Assembly: GCA_024760905.1 (NCBI GenBank) | Contig: CM045729.1 | Span: forward strand, 85,061,050 to 85,125,049 | Length of the DNA: 64,000 nucleotides | Direction: 5' to 3' | Source of the DNA: Plotosus lineatus | Taxonomy: Eukaryota > Chordata > Actinopteri > Siluriformes > Plotosidae | The notes under the pieces: model-generated | What the model saw: only the letters and a program-made list of their open reading frames with translations | What the model was told of the DNA's origin: nothing | Database searches by the model: none | Program-made: the position numbers and the translations under genes | Shown here: in pieces, positions 35,134-45,296 of the stretch | Position numbering within the stretch: position 1 is the stretch's first letter | Layout: every line of letters begins with the position of its first letter

Positions 35134-36929
35134 TCTTTGACAGTTGTCGGCGGCTGTAAGTTCCTCTGCTATGTTATCAGGGTGGTTTATGGCAATGATT
35201 TTGAGTCTATTTGTGATGGCTTTCAGAATCTTGTTGCATTTTTTTCCTCAGCATTGTTCTGTCGTCGCTGTTGCCATGTTGGTACAGTGGTATGAAAAAG
35301 TATCTGAACCTTTTGGAATTTCTTACATTTCTGCATAAAATCACCATCAAATGGGATCTGATCTTTGTCAAAATCACACAGATGAAAAAACAGTGTCTGC
35401 TTTAACTAAAACCACCCAAACATTTATAGGTTTTCATATTTTAATGAGGATAGCATGCAAACAATGACAGAAGGGGGAGGAATAAGTAACTGAACCATCA
35501 TATTTAATATTTTGTGCCCCCCCCCTTGTGAATGGCTGTATATGGGTTTACCTTCCAATGCTCTGGGAAGTTGTCCAGGGTGTGCTCTGCCTTTGTCCAG
35601 ATTCAGCTGAGATGGATACCAGCTTCCCCACAACACTAATTAGGATTGAATTGATGAATGTATGAATTAATATTATACCCTCAGACAAATCACACACGAA
35701 ACACTATGGTAGAGGGATTTGAGAATCTCCATGGCTCTTGAAGCTGGGTTGTTGGTGATTAGCCACTAATAGGATATCTAAGGGCAAATTGGTCCCAGGG
35801 GAGGAGTGAAGTTGAGGATTTAGGAAAGATTTAGGAAAACCTTCCCCAGAAAAAGGGGAACAAGGATACTCACAAGTTCCTTGACTAAGTGCCTCGGTGT
35901 TGGAGTTTTCTTCCTTGATGGCTTTTTGTGACGGCAAGTTCCAGAGGTTGGGAAGTTTCTATATTGTTGTTTGTGATTTTGCAATAAATTACAGTTCAAA
36001 TTTCCCACCTTTCTTGGGGTCTCTGGGTAGTGTCCAGGAAGATACCCTCAGAGACTTCAATGCCCATGAGGACAACAATGGAGTAACCTGGATGGAAGTA
36101 ATTGGGAAGAATGGCCTCTTTATTCTGAATCCAAGCAGTGATTTTTGTTACTGGACTTCGGTGCTAAGTATTGACTTTCCATGAGAAAAACCATGCTTGA
36201 ACATAAGGTGGTTGATAAATGTATTTGGTGTTACCTGCGCATAAAAATTGAGAGACGACCCCAGGCCAGACATAGAACTCACTAGAGGTTACTGGTGAGA
36301 TGGTCCCGTGAGTTTCTCTCCTATGCTTGTTGCCTCTGTGACTTAATCTCAGATAAGTGGAAGAAATTGGTGGATGGATGGATGAGTGGATGGGTGCATA
36401 TATTATGGTCGGACAGTGGTTAAGCCTCTGGTTTACTGATCCAGAAGGCAGGTGTTGAGTACTGCCAAGCAGGCACTGAGGGGCCCTTGAGCAAGTCCCT
36501 TAACCCTAAATTGCTCAGTTATATAAAATTGTATGTCACTCTGGATAAGAGTGTCTGCCAAATTATTATAACCATATCAAGCTATAACAATTTGAACATG
36601 GTGGAGGTACCTTGCATTCTATGAGTGTCCATCTAGTTTAATATGTAAAGTAAAGAATGTTGAACTTTTTTTTTTTGAACCAAATTCAAGCCTGCTGCAG
36701 CCATTTATATTGCTGAGTGGATGGGATAAACTTGCGGTTAAGTCCTTGCCCAGAGAGATTTGAATTCATGACATCTTAATTATGAGCTCCACATCCTAAT
36801 TATTACACCACAGGCTCCACAGTTTAATATGTGGTCTCACTTTTTGAAGAGCCAAAAGTAATTGAATGTCATAACAATCATAAATGAATGTAGCATTTTT
36901 AATATTGGGTTACAAATGCTTTTAAGCTA

Positions 36930-38544
36930 CAGTGCTATGAAAAAGTATCTGAACTTTTTGGAATTTCTCACATTTCTGCATAAAATCACCATCAAATGTG
37001 ATCTGATCTTTGTTAAAATCACACAGATGAAAAAACAGTGTCTGCTTTAACTAAAACCACCCAAACATTTATAGGTTTTCATATTTTAATGAGGATAGCA
37101 TGCAAACAATGACAGAAGGGGGAGGAATAAGTAACTGAACCCTCTGCCTAAGGAGACTTAAAGAGCAATTGAAACCAATTTTTACCAAACAATTTAAGTC
37201 AGATGTGTGCCCAATCACTGATGAGTGGCTTAAAGCTGCCCTGCCCACAATAAAACACACACCTGGTAAGAATTGTCTTGATGAGAAGCATTGTCTGATG
37301 TGCACCATGGCTCGCTCAAAAGAGCTGTCTGAAGACCTGCGATCAAGAATTGTTGATTTGTATAAAGCTGGGAAAGGATACAAAAACATCTCTAAAAGAC
37401 TGGATGTTCATCAATTGACAGTCAGAGAAGTTGTTTACAAATGGAGAGAGTTTGGCACTGTTGCTTCTCTCCCAAGGAGTGGCCATCCACCAAAGATGAT
37501 GCCAAGAGTTCAGCGCAGAATACTCAGAGAGGTAAAAAAAAAACCTAGAGTGTCCGCTAAAGACTTACAGAAATCACTGGCACAGAGTGAGTCCATCTCT
37601 GTGCACACATAAACTATAGGTAAAACAATGGCCAAGAATGGTGTTCATGGGAGGACTCCAAGGAGGAATCCACTCCTGTCTAAAAAAACATTGTTGCTCG
37701 TTTAATGTTCGCAAAAAGGCACTTGCACACTCCACAGAAGCTTTTGCAAAATATTTTGTGGACTGATGAAACCAAAGCTGAATTGTTTGGGAGGAACACA
37801 CATCATGTGTGGAGGAAAAATGGAACAGCTCACCAACATCAACACCTCATCCCCACCGTGAAGCATGGTGGAGGGTTCATCATGGTTTGGGGCTGTTTTG
37901 CTGCCTCGGGGCCTGGACAACTTGCAATCATTAATGGAAAAATTAATTCAAAAGGTTTATCAGGATGTTTTTCAGGAAAACCTGAGGCCGTCTGTCAGAA
38001 AGTTGAAGCTAAAAAGAGGATGGATGCTACAACAAGACAATGATCCAAAACACAGAAGTAAATCAACTTCAGAATGGTTTCAGAAGAACAAAATACACGT
38101 TCTGGATTGGCCAAGTCAAAGTCCAGACTTGAACCCCATTGAGATGCTGTGGCATGACCTCAAGACAGCGATTCATGCCAGACATCCCAGGAATCTGACT
38201 GAACTACAGCAGTTTTGTAAGGAAGAATGAGCCAAGATTAGTCCTGATCGATGTGCCAGGCTGATCTGCAGCTACAGGAAGTGTCTGGTTGAAGTTATTG
38301 TTGCCAAAGGGGGGCCCACAAAATATTAAATGTGATGGTTCAGTTACTTATTCCTCCCCCTTCTGTCATTGTTTGCATGCTATCCTCATTAAAATATGAA
38401 AACCTATAAATGTTTTGGTGGTTTTAGTTAAAGCAGACATTTTTTATCATCTGTGGGATTTTGACAAAGATCAGATCACATTTCGTGATTTTATGCAGAA
38501 ATGTGAGAAATTCCAAAAGGTTCAGATACTTTTTCATACTACTG
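36930..38544 (+). mobile_element. Tc1-like transposon, copy B
   Basis: It starts CAGTGCTATGAAAAAGTATC after TA (36928-36929) and ends in the inverted sequence. It is the same family as 24508-26118 and carries the better-preserved transposase. Confidence 0.93.
37306..38230 (+). pseudogene. Tc1 transposase, broken
   Basis: It starts MARSKELSEDLRSRIVDLYK at 37306 with the paired-like HTH (GKGYKNISKRLDVHQLTVRE). The first frame stops at 37612. The catalytic domain follows in other frames: WTDETKAELFGRN (first Asp), [13 protein letters not shown] (second Asp) and [15 protein letters not shown] (Glu), so the DDE triad is complete. At least one stop and one or more frame shifts make it inactive. 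Confidence 0.92.
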
Positions 38545-38972
38545 TAGATGCGCAGTCTGAGAGTTTTCTGTTCTTTGGACAGTTGTTGGACCACCGAGTC
38601 GTTGGTTAGTTGACGTCTGTTTTTAAGCTTGCATTCCCCAGCAGTTTCTAGGGCTGTTTCGCTCATGCATTCTAGGATATTGGTTAAGGTTGCATTTGGG
38701 TTGTTGTCCTCTAGATTTATGATCTTGTGGTGTAGCTTTGCCTTGTATGATTCTTTGGTGGGCTGGTCAGTTCTTAGGTGCTCTATGTTGATACGTTTTT
38801 GGCCTGACTTTTTCTTGTCCTGCTTGTATACAAGATGGATGTTGTTCATCTGTAGTTTGGTAACAAGTTTATGATCAGACAGAGTTCAGATCTGTTCCAC
38901 CATATGAGCTTGAATCTCAGTGAAGAGGGGTTGTCTTCTGATTGCAGAGGATGTAATCAATTTGGTTGAAGA

Positions 38973-39709
38973 TTAGCTTGGTCTTTTTGCTTTCTTTGAC
39001 GTCTTTGATGTGTCCCGTACGTACATTGATGTGGTACGGTGCCGAGTCGGGTGTCGGAATGCTATATTGCAGGCAAAAAGGCCATTGGTGGTGATGAAGT
39101 TCATTAAAGCATTGCCATTGCTGTTTCGGATACCCTTGCCATACGATCCCATGGTTCTTAAGAGTCCAGTGTGGATATCTTCTGTGGTCAATTTTCCAAG
39201 CTTAGAATTAAAGTCTCCACATACAAAAGCCAGCCATCTGCTGGGTGTTTTGATGGCGTGAAACAATTCTTCATAGAAATTTTCCAGCAGAGGTGGGTCT
39301 TCCTGGGCTCTCTCTGATGTGGGTCCATAGGCGTTGACAATTCATACTTTTAGTTCATCTTCGTTGTATGGATGACAAGGTCGATGGTGGCAACTCTGTC
39401 ACTAATTTGCTTGTAGCAGATTATGTTCTTGGCGAGTTTTGGTGCTATAACAAATCCGAGTTCATGGTGTATGGTCTGATGCTGTTGCAGGATGATGAGC
39501 TTGTGGCCGGTCTGAAGCGTCTGTTCCCAGTGGTCTTTGATCTTGGTTTCTTGAATACAGAGGATATCAATGTTGTATTGCTGGCAGTCAGAGCCTTGAG
39601 TTTGCTTCTTGGATGCAGCAGTGAGTCCCCGTATGTTCCATGTGCCTATGTTCAGGCAATTGGCTCGGCGTCTGGGTTGTGGTTGTGTGTGCCCTTGAAG
39701 GGTAGACAT
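38973..39709 (-). pseudogene. LINE apurinic-type endonuclease
   Basis: The start MSTLQGHTQPQPRRRANCLN is followed by IGTWNIRGL and ILCIQETKIKD (metal-binding Glu), and after a frame shift near 39300 by FVCGDFNSKLGKLTTED (catalytic GDFN). These are the standard motifs of the LINE endonuclease that nicks target DNA. The domain leads into the linker (38849-38550). Confidence 0.88.
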
Positions 39710-40261
39710 GTTGCTGTAAGGTGAGGGTTTATCCTTTTACCCCTTGCAGCCGTGCGGTTGTCAGCTCGCACTCCTTGACGATTCTTGGCTTCCTGGCAGT
39801 GTGAGTACTAGTACTTGATGGATTGGACCATGGAAAGGTGATTGTCGTCCCAACCCTCAAAAAGGTTCCTGACCCCTGACATAGATGAATATCATTTAAT
39901 TATTAATAACATATAATTAAACGTAAACTGCACTAGCGTCCCATGATTGCTTCACTCTACGGAAACCGGGGATGAGCACCGGCCTGATGAGCCACTAGGC
40001 TCGGGTATAAAAAAACCCCAAACAGTTAATCAATCAATCAAAATAAAAAAAATTTGAGTAAATTTGTTATGTCGCAAGTGTGTATCGACCTGGTAGCCCT
40101 TCGCATTGATTGGAGCCCAAGAAGTATCTCTCAGTTTCAAAAAGGTTGGTGACCCCCTGCCCTAGAGTTTGCTGTTCAGCAGTATATTGCCACTATTTGA
40201 CCAAACACGATCCGTTGAACCATGGCAGCCTTCAGATATCACCTCTAAGAGTGTACAGACG

Positions 40262-41680
40262 CTATTTGAAGGTTATTATTATCATCATCATCATCTTCCT
40301 CTGCTTAATCGGGTCGGGTTGCGAGGGCAGAAGCCTAAGCAATGAGGTCCAGACATCCCTCTCCCCAGCTACTTCCTCCAGCTCTTCCGGGGTGGGAGGT
40401 GGGCACTGAGGCATTCCCGGACCAGCCAAGAGACATAATCCCTCCAGCATGTTCTAGGTTGACCTTGAGGTCTCCTCCTGGTTGGACATGCCGGAAACAC
40501 CACACCAGGGAGGCATTCGAGAGGCATTCTAACCAGATGCCCGAGCCACATCAACTGGCTCCTCTCGATACAGAGGATCAACGGTTCTACTCCGAGTCCT
40601 TCTTGGATGGCTGAACTCATTTCAGCCACGTGTATCCGCGGACCTTGTTCTTTTGGTCACTACTCAAAGCTCATGACCATCGGTGAGGGTTGGAACGTAG
40701 ATCGACTGGTAAATTGAGAGCTTTGCTTTGCAGTTCAGCTCCGTCTTCACCACACTGGACAATACCGCTTTACAGCAGAGACTGCAGTGATCCACCTGTT
40801 GATCTCCCACTCCATTCCTTCCCTCACTCATGAACAAGACCCCAATATACTTGAACTCCTCCACTTGCGGTAGGTCCTCATTCCAGACCCAGAGGGTGCA
40901 TTTCACCCTTTTCCGGCTAGAACCATGACTTCAGACTTGGAGGTGGTGATTCTAATCCCAGCCGCTTCACACTCAGCTGTGAATCGCTCCAATAAGAACT
41001 GGAGGTCCTGGATTGATGAAGCCAAAAGGACAACATCATCCACAAAAAGCAGAGATGAAATCTGCTGGCCACCAAACAAGAAGCCCTCAATGCCTTATGA
41101 ACAGAATCAGTGACAAAGGACAGCCTTGGCAAACTCGAACCCTCACCAGAAACAAACTCAACCTGTTATTACCAATATGGACCAATCTCTGGCTTCAGTG
41201 ATACTGAGACAGAATGGCCCATAGCAATGGGTCCGGTCCGCTGTACTCTCAGAGCACACCCCACAACATAGCCCAACGGACACAGTCAAAAGTGTTCTCT
41301 AAATCCAAAAAACACATGTGGACAGATTGTGTGAACTCATCAGTGGAGCTGAGGTTGCTGAAGTAGTCAAAAAGATCATTGGTGGTTGGGCTCTGGGTGT
41401 AGATAAGATCCTCCATGAATATCTCAGGGCTCTGAATGTTGTAGAACTGTCTTGGTTGCCATGTCTCTGCAATATCGTGGGGTCAATCGGGACCGTGCTC
41501 CTGGATTGGCAAACTGGGGTGGTAGCGCCACCTGGAGGGTGTTTCTAATTATCGTGGAATCACACTCCTTAGTCTACCCAGGAAAGTCTATGCAGGGGTG
41601 CTGCAGAGGAGGATCTGACCAATAGTTAAACCTCAGATTTAGGAAGAACAATGTGATCACACTGGTATCAGAGTGCCAGA
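40262..41680 (-). mobile_element. Rex3-like LINE with 5' inversion
   Basis: From 41310 down to about 40285 the minus strand carries the RT core and C-terminal region (KAKLSIYQSIYVPTLTDGHE; ERSQLMWLGHLVRMPLECLP), while 41318-41680 carries the upstream RT part (AEVAEVVKKIIGGWALGVD) on the plus strand. Sequences like the published Rex3 PCR primer sites occur at about 41109 (GTGACAAAGGACAGCCTTGG) and 41508 (TGGCAAACTGGGGTGGTAGC), as far as I recall them. The simple repeat tail (TCA/TTA)n lies at 40270-40290. Confidence 0.85.
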
Positions 41681-41800
41681 GTACTGGTGTGGTTTAAGTG
41701 TGCTAAGCTGCCATTTTCATTATAAAGCATAAACTCATAACAAGTGGAATCACTCTATAACCATTGCAGTCCAAGCAGTCTTTGGCGATATTAATATTAT

Positions 41801-41848
<48 letters not shown>

Positions 41849-41891
41849 CTCTGTTTTATTATAAGCTCTAATGGGTTCAGTTTATATGTGT

Positions 41892-41930
<39 letters not shown>
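41801..41930. repeat. (CA)n and (CT)n microsatellites
   Basis: A CA tract at 41801-41846 and a CT tract at 41893-41930, separated by unique sequence. Confidence 0.95.
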
Positions 41931-41933
<3 letters not shown>

Positions 41934-42034
41934 GCTCTCTCTTTCAGAGCTGGTACATAAAACCCCCCATTTCTTCAATAATTTATTTTTTTACTTTTTC
42001 CACATTAAAATACTTTTACCCGCCCATGTTTGTG

Positions 42035-42380
42035 TCTGGGAAGCACAGTAACGCACTGGTTGGCACATCAACCTCACAGCAAGAAGGTTTTGGGTTCAAT
42101 TCTCAGCTCAGGAATTTGTTTGGAGTTTGCATGTTCTTCCCATGCTTTTGTGGGTTGCCTCCTGGTACTCCAGTTTCCTCCCACAGTTCCAAAACATGCA
42201 CAGTAGGTAAATCAGCTGTTCCAAATCTTCCCTAGGTGTGAATGTGAGTGAATGGCTGTGTGAGTGTTGGCCCTGCGATGGCCTGGCGAGCTGTCCAGGG
42301 TGTGCCCCACGCTCACCTGGAGTTGGCTGAGAGGGGCGTCAGCCTCCCTGCGGCCCTAATTAGGATTGATCAGTTAGTAG
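42035..42380 (+). mobile_element. V-SINE-like SINE, well preserved
   Basis: Head AAGCACAGTAACGCACTGGT, B box GGGTTCAATTCTC, body TTTGGAGTTTGCATGTTCTT, and tail GCGGCCCTAATTAGGATTGA. This is the most complete copy of the family. Confidence 0.88.
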
Positions 42381-42779
42381 TTGTATAAAAATGTTCAGTG
42401 ATCGAGTGTTGTGATGCATGCTGCATGACAAAAAGAGGAGGTCTTCATTTTGAATGTCTTTTAATATGAACACTAAATTAAGCAGAACGGTTTTTATATT
42501 AAACATGAATTTATTAAACAAAAACACATTTTAATTCATATGGTTTTATCTTAAAGTCACTTTGTTCCCTCAGCAGCCTCTCTTTTTATCAATTAGACCA
42601 GATTCAAAAGCAGTCAACCTATGAGTCCTTGTGACACAGTAATAATTTAGAACGCAGCCTAATACAACCCAGTGATATGCTTACAGCCACAGATATGCTC
42701 CGAACTTACAAAAAAGTGCATGACTATCATCCTCTTCTAACAAAGCTTCTAATGTAGTGGTTTGCAAATCTGCATCTCA

Positions 42780-42913
42780 GTTTGCATGTCCATCTGATTT
42801 TAGTGTGCATTTTCTCTGGGTACTCCAGTGTCATCCGACAATCTAAAGACGTGCACATTAGACCAATTGGCTGTTCCAAATTGACCCTAAGTGTGAGTGA
42901 GATTGTGATTGGT

Positions 42914-42961
<48 letters not shown>

Positions 42962-43085
42962 TTACCCAGTGCTGGACTGGAGAGCTGTTCAGACGTACCC
43001 TGGGTTTGCGCAGAGTCGGTGGAGATAGACTCAAAGCTCCCCATGACCCTAATATGATTAAGCCATTTGGAAAATGAATAGATGT
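42780..43085 (+). mobile_element. V-SINE-like SINE with internal (TG)n expansion
   Basis: Body and tail of a plus-strand copy; the usual GTGTGAGTG block of the family has grown into a TG tract (42918-42958) before the CCAGTGCTGGACTGGAGAGC block. The head is missing. Confidence 0.75.
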
Positions 43086-43270
43086 TCTGTTTTAATTTCA
43101 GTTTCATCATACAATCCAAACTTTTTCTGACTTATGGTTGTATTATATCATAAGATATACTGTGCATTGTACATAATCAGGTACCTTCGTGTGGTATGGG
43201 GTAACATCACTGCTGGGTGTCCAATAAACAGCAGTGCTGGCACAGATATTGATGGAACACAGAAAGATCC

Positions 43271-43277
43271 TGTGTGT

Positions 43278-43336
<59 letters not shown>
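43271..43336. repeat. (TG)n microsatellite
   Basis: About 30 TG units with one TC interruption near the start. Confidence 0.95.
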
Positions 43337-43337
<1 letters not shown>

Positions 43338-43407
43338 ACGAAATCCAGGGACTAATCTTGTAATACACACCAATATACTAAGGTTGACTTAATTAGCAGG
43401 GCCATAA

Positions 43408-43678
43408 AACTTCTTCCTTTCCTTTCGGCTTTTCCCTTCAGGGGTCGCCACAGCGAATCATCTGCCTCCATCTCACCCTATCCTTTGCATCTTCTTCTCT
43501 TACACCAACGACCTTCATGTCCTCCTTCACCACATCCATGAATCGTCTTTATGGATGTGGTGAAGGAAGACATGAAGGTCGTTGGAGTCAGAAAAGAAGA
43601 TGCAGAACACAGGGTGAGATGGAGGCGGATGATTTGCTGTGGCGACCCCTGAAGGGAGCAGCCGAAAGTAAAAGAAGA
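43408..43678. mobile_element. palindrome of two family-B LINE 3' tails
   Basis: The left arm (43408-43548) is the last ~130 bases of the family-B LINE on the minus strand, ending in the GGGTCGCCACAGCGAATCAT block. The right arm (43549-43678) is the same tail on the plus strand, ending GGCGACCCCTGAAGGGAGCA. The arms meet at CTTTATGGATGTGG, so the DNA could form a long hairpin. Confidence 0.85.
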
Positions 43679-44024
43679 AGAAGAAGAATGAAATATGCCC
43701 CCTAGTGTTAGTTTGTAGAATGCAGGAGTATCACTGACCGCCTCACTTGAACTGGAGGTACGGCTGGTTCGCCATTTTTGCCAATTCTCTTATTATTGAG
43801 TAGCAAGGATCAAAGAGTGATGAGTGAGGATACATGGGCGCAGCCTTCCCCAAAGAGATGCACTTCAGTGTATAAATAACACCTTACATGTCGTAGGCCA
43901 CGTTTACAGAGCAGGACAGCTGTGCTGCCGTCATCTACAGTGGATGCTGATCCACATGATGCTTAGGAGAAAACATTGTCTCATTTCTCACTGACTCATT
44001 GTCAAAGTATTGCAAACTGCAGTC

Positions 44025-44285
44025 TGACTCAGCCGAAACTGGGCGAAGGTTGGTTACACCCTGAACAGCCTACCAGACCAATGCAGGGCAACATGCACAA
44101 CCATTCACGCTCACATTCAGACCAAGGGGCAATTTGAAACTCCCAGTTAACCTAATGAGCATACACCTGGAGAAAAGCCACAGGGAAACATGCATTCTCC
44201 ACACAGAAATGCCCTCACCATGCCCGGGACTTGAACACTGGACCTTTTTTGCTGTGTGGCAGACATGTGAACCACTATGCTGACT
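44025..44285 (-). mobile_element. V-SINE-like SINE
   Basis: Minus-strand body and head (CATGTCTGCCACACAGCAAA, GGTCCAGTGTTCAAGTCCC in the element's sense), with a diverged tail. Confidence 0.75.
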
Positions 44286-44289
44286 ATTA

Positions 44290-44640
44290 ACCCAAAGGTA
44301 AGTTTGAATCTGGTTTAATGCCACAGCCGTCCATGACAAGCTCTAACAGGAGGGAGGGGCGGCATACGCTCTCTTCCCTGTCACTCACAGTGATCGCCAG
44401 CCAATCGTCGGTGTCTGTGAGCTCATTTGTAAAATGGGGTGGATGGTGTGCTAGACTGCAACCAAATGCACATGCACCACAATTCAAAAACAGGTGGGTG
44501 GCTAGCGCTGCATGTCACGGCGAAGGCCTGTGCATGCCTTCACCCCTCCCTGACTGGTGGTGCTTGTATAATAAGGAAGGCAATATCTGATGGGTAGGTA
44601 TAATTGGATATGACAAAATTAGGGAGAAAATGGGGAAATA
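44290..44640 (+). mobile_element. SINE-like repeat of a fourth type
   Basis: It contains GAGGGAGGGGCGGCATACGC and ends TGACAAAATTAGGGAGAAAA, blocks I recall from a tRNA-derived SINE common in several fishes. The head is diverged. It ends against the TA-rich tract. Confidence 0.5.
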
Positions 44641-44695
44641 GTGTATATACATATCTATATATGTATATGTATATATGTATGTATGTATGTATATA

Positions 44696-44730
<35 letters not shown>

Positions 44731-44761
44731 GTATATATATATATATATATGTGTATGTGTG

Positions 44762-44820
<59 letters not shown>
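44641..44820. repeat. TA-rich microsatellite (TATG/TA)n
   Basis: TATG and TA units turn into pure (TA)n from 44767. Frames across it (Tyr-Ile repeats) are artefacts. Confidence 0.95.
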
Positions 44821-44823
<3 letters not shown>

Positions 44824-44927
44824 TTTCTGAGTAGATCCTTCCGTAGGAGAGTGCTCAATACTTTTTGGTAGAGCAAATAAACAAAAATAAAAGGACAGGA
44901 CAAAGACTTTCTATTGAAACTCCATTT

Positions 44928-44982
44928 ATCACTACAGATCTGTTTCGAGGGGTGGTGAAACCATCCTCTCTCTTCAGGTGAT
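44928..44982 (-). ncRNA. hammerhead ribozyme motif, type I
   Basis: On the minus strand: ATCAC (stem I), CTGAAGA (core CUGANGA, with the free position A), a stem II built from GAGAGGATGG and CCACCCCTC around TTTCA, then GAAA, a minimal stem III (CAGATCTG), the cleavage dinucleotide TA, and GTGAT closing stem I. All conserved core bases are present. Self-cleavage would follow the TA. Confidence 0.72.
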
Positions 44983-45046
44983 TATAGAAGAAATATATTC
45001 TTCTATAATCACCTGAAGAGAGAGGATGGTTTCACCACCCCTCGAA

Positions 45047-45101
45047 ATCACCTGAAGAGAGAGGATGGTTTCACCACCCCTCGAAACAGATCTGTAGTGA
45101 T
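45047..45101 (+). ncRNA. hammerhead ribozyme motif, type I
   Basis: The plus-strand twin: stem I ATCAC (45047-45051), CTGAAGA (45052-45058), stem II to 45082, GAAA (45083-45086), stem III CAGATCTG (45087-45094), TA (45095-45096), stem I closing GTGAT (45097-45101). An upstream partial copy (45009-45047) has stem I, core and GAAA but no stem III. Confidence 0.72.
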
Positions 45102-45145
45102 AAATGGAGTTTCAATAGAAAGTCTTTGTCCTGTCCTTTTATTTT

Positions 45146-45148
<3 letters not shown>

Positions 45149-45211
<63 letters not shown>

Positions 45212-45230
45212 TACACATATACATATACAT

Positions 45231-45293
<63 letters not shown>
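45149..45293. repeat. (TA)n microsatellites
   Basis: Two TA tracts separated by TATACATA and (AC)n variants, ending at the left end of a TA-targeted MITE. Confidence 0.95.

Positions 45294-45296
<3 letters not shown>

Larger units (their letters stand above)
35285..38544 (+). mobile_element. Tc1 composite (240-bp Tc1 end, passenger DNA, full Tc1)
   Basis: The left outer end is a Tc1 terminal segment (35285-35524), followed by 1.4 kb of passenger DNA and a full-ended Tc1 (36930-38544). The outermost ends are inverted repeats and are flanked by TA at 35283-35284 and 38545-38546, exactly at a TA of the LINE. The passenger plus Tc1 is the inverted copy of 24508-27513. The pattern is that of one transposition event using the two outer ends. 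Confidence 0.85.
33655..39760 (-). mobile_element. LINE with endonuclease and RT, split by a Tc1 composite
   Basis: Two blocks on the minus strand, 39760-38547 and 35282-33655, form one non-LTR retrotransposon of about 2.8 kb. The first encodes the endonuclease, the second the RT. The reading frame passes the junction for about a dozen codons when one TA is counted once, then shifts at a run of seven A near 35242. It lies wholly inside the hAT element. Its clade is unclear to me. Confidence 0.85.
32584..40159. mobile_element. hAT-type element hosting nested insertions
   Basis: The left end CAGGGGTCACCAACATGG and the reverse-complemented right end CAGGGGGTCACCAACCTTT are inverted repeats. Directly outside are CCCGAGAG (32576-32583) and CCCTAGAG (40160-40167), an 8-bp target duplication with one mismatch. 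The element's own sequence is 32584-about 33650 and about 39780-40159; it holds no transposase. Between them lies a minus-strand LINE, itself split by a Tc1 composite. A second hAT-like end (TTCCTGACCCCTGA) occurs at 39865-39878. Confidence 0.8.
44881..45148. mobile_element. inverted repeat with hammerhead motifs (Penelope-like remnant)
   Basis: The left arm 44881-44990 and the right arm 45000-45148 are inverted copies around the centre AAATATATT. The right arm holds an extra 39-bp direct repeat (45009-45047 and 45048-45086). Each arm includes one complete type I hammerhead motif. Such motifs in terminal repeats, often duplicated, are known from Penelope-like retroelements. No RT or GIY-YIG frame lies nearby. 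The whole block is flanked by (TA)n tracts. Confidence 0.65.
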
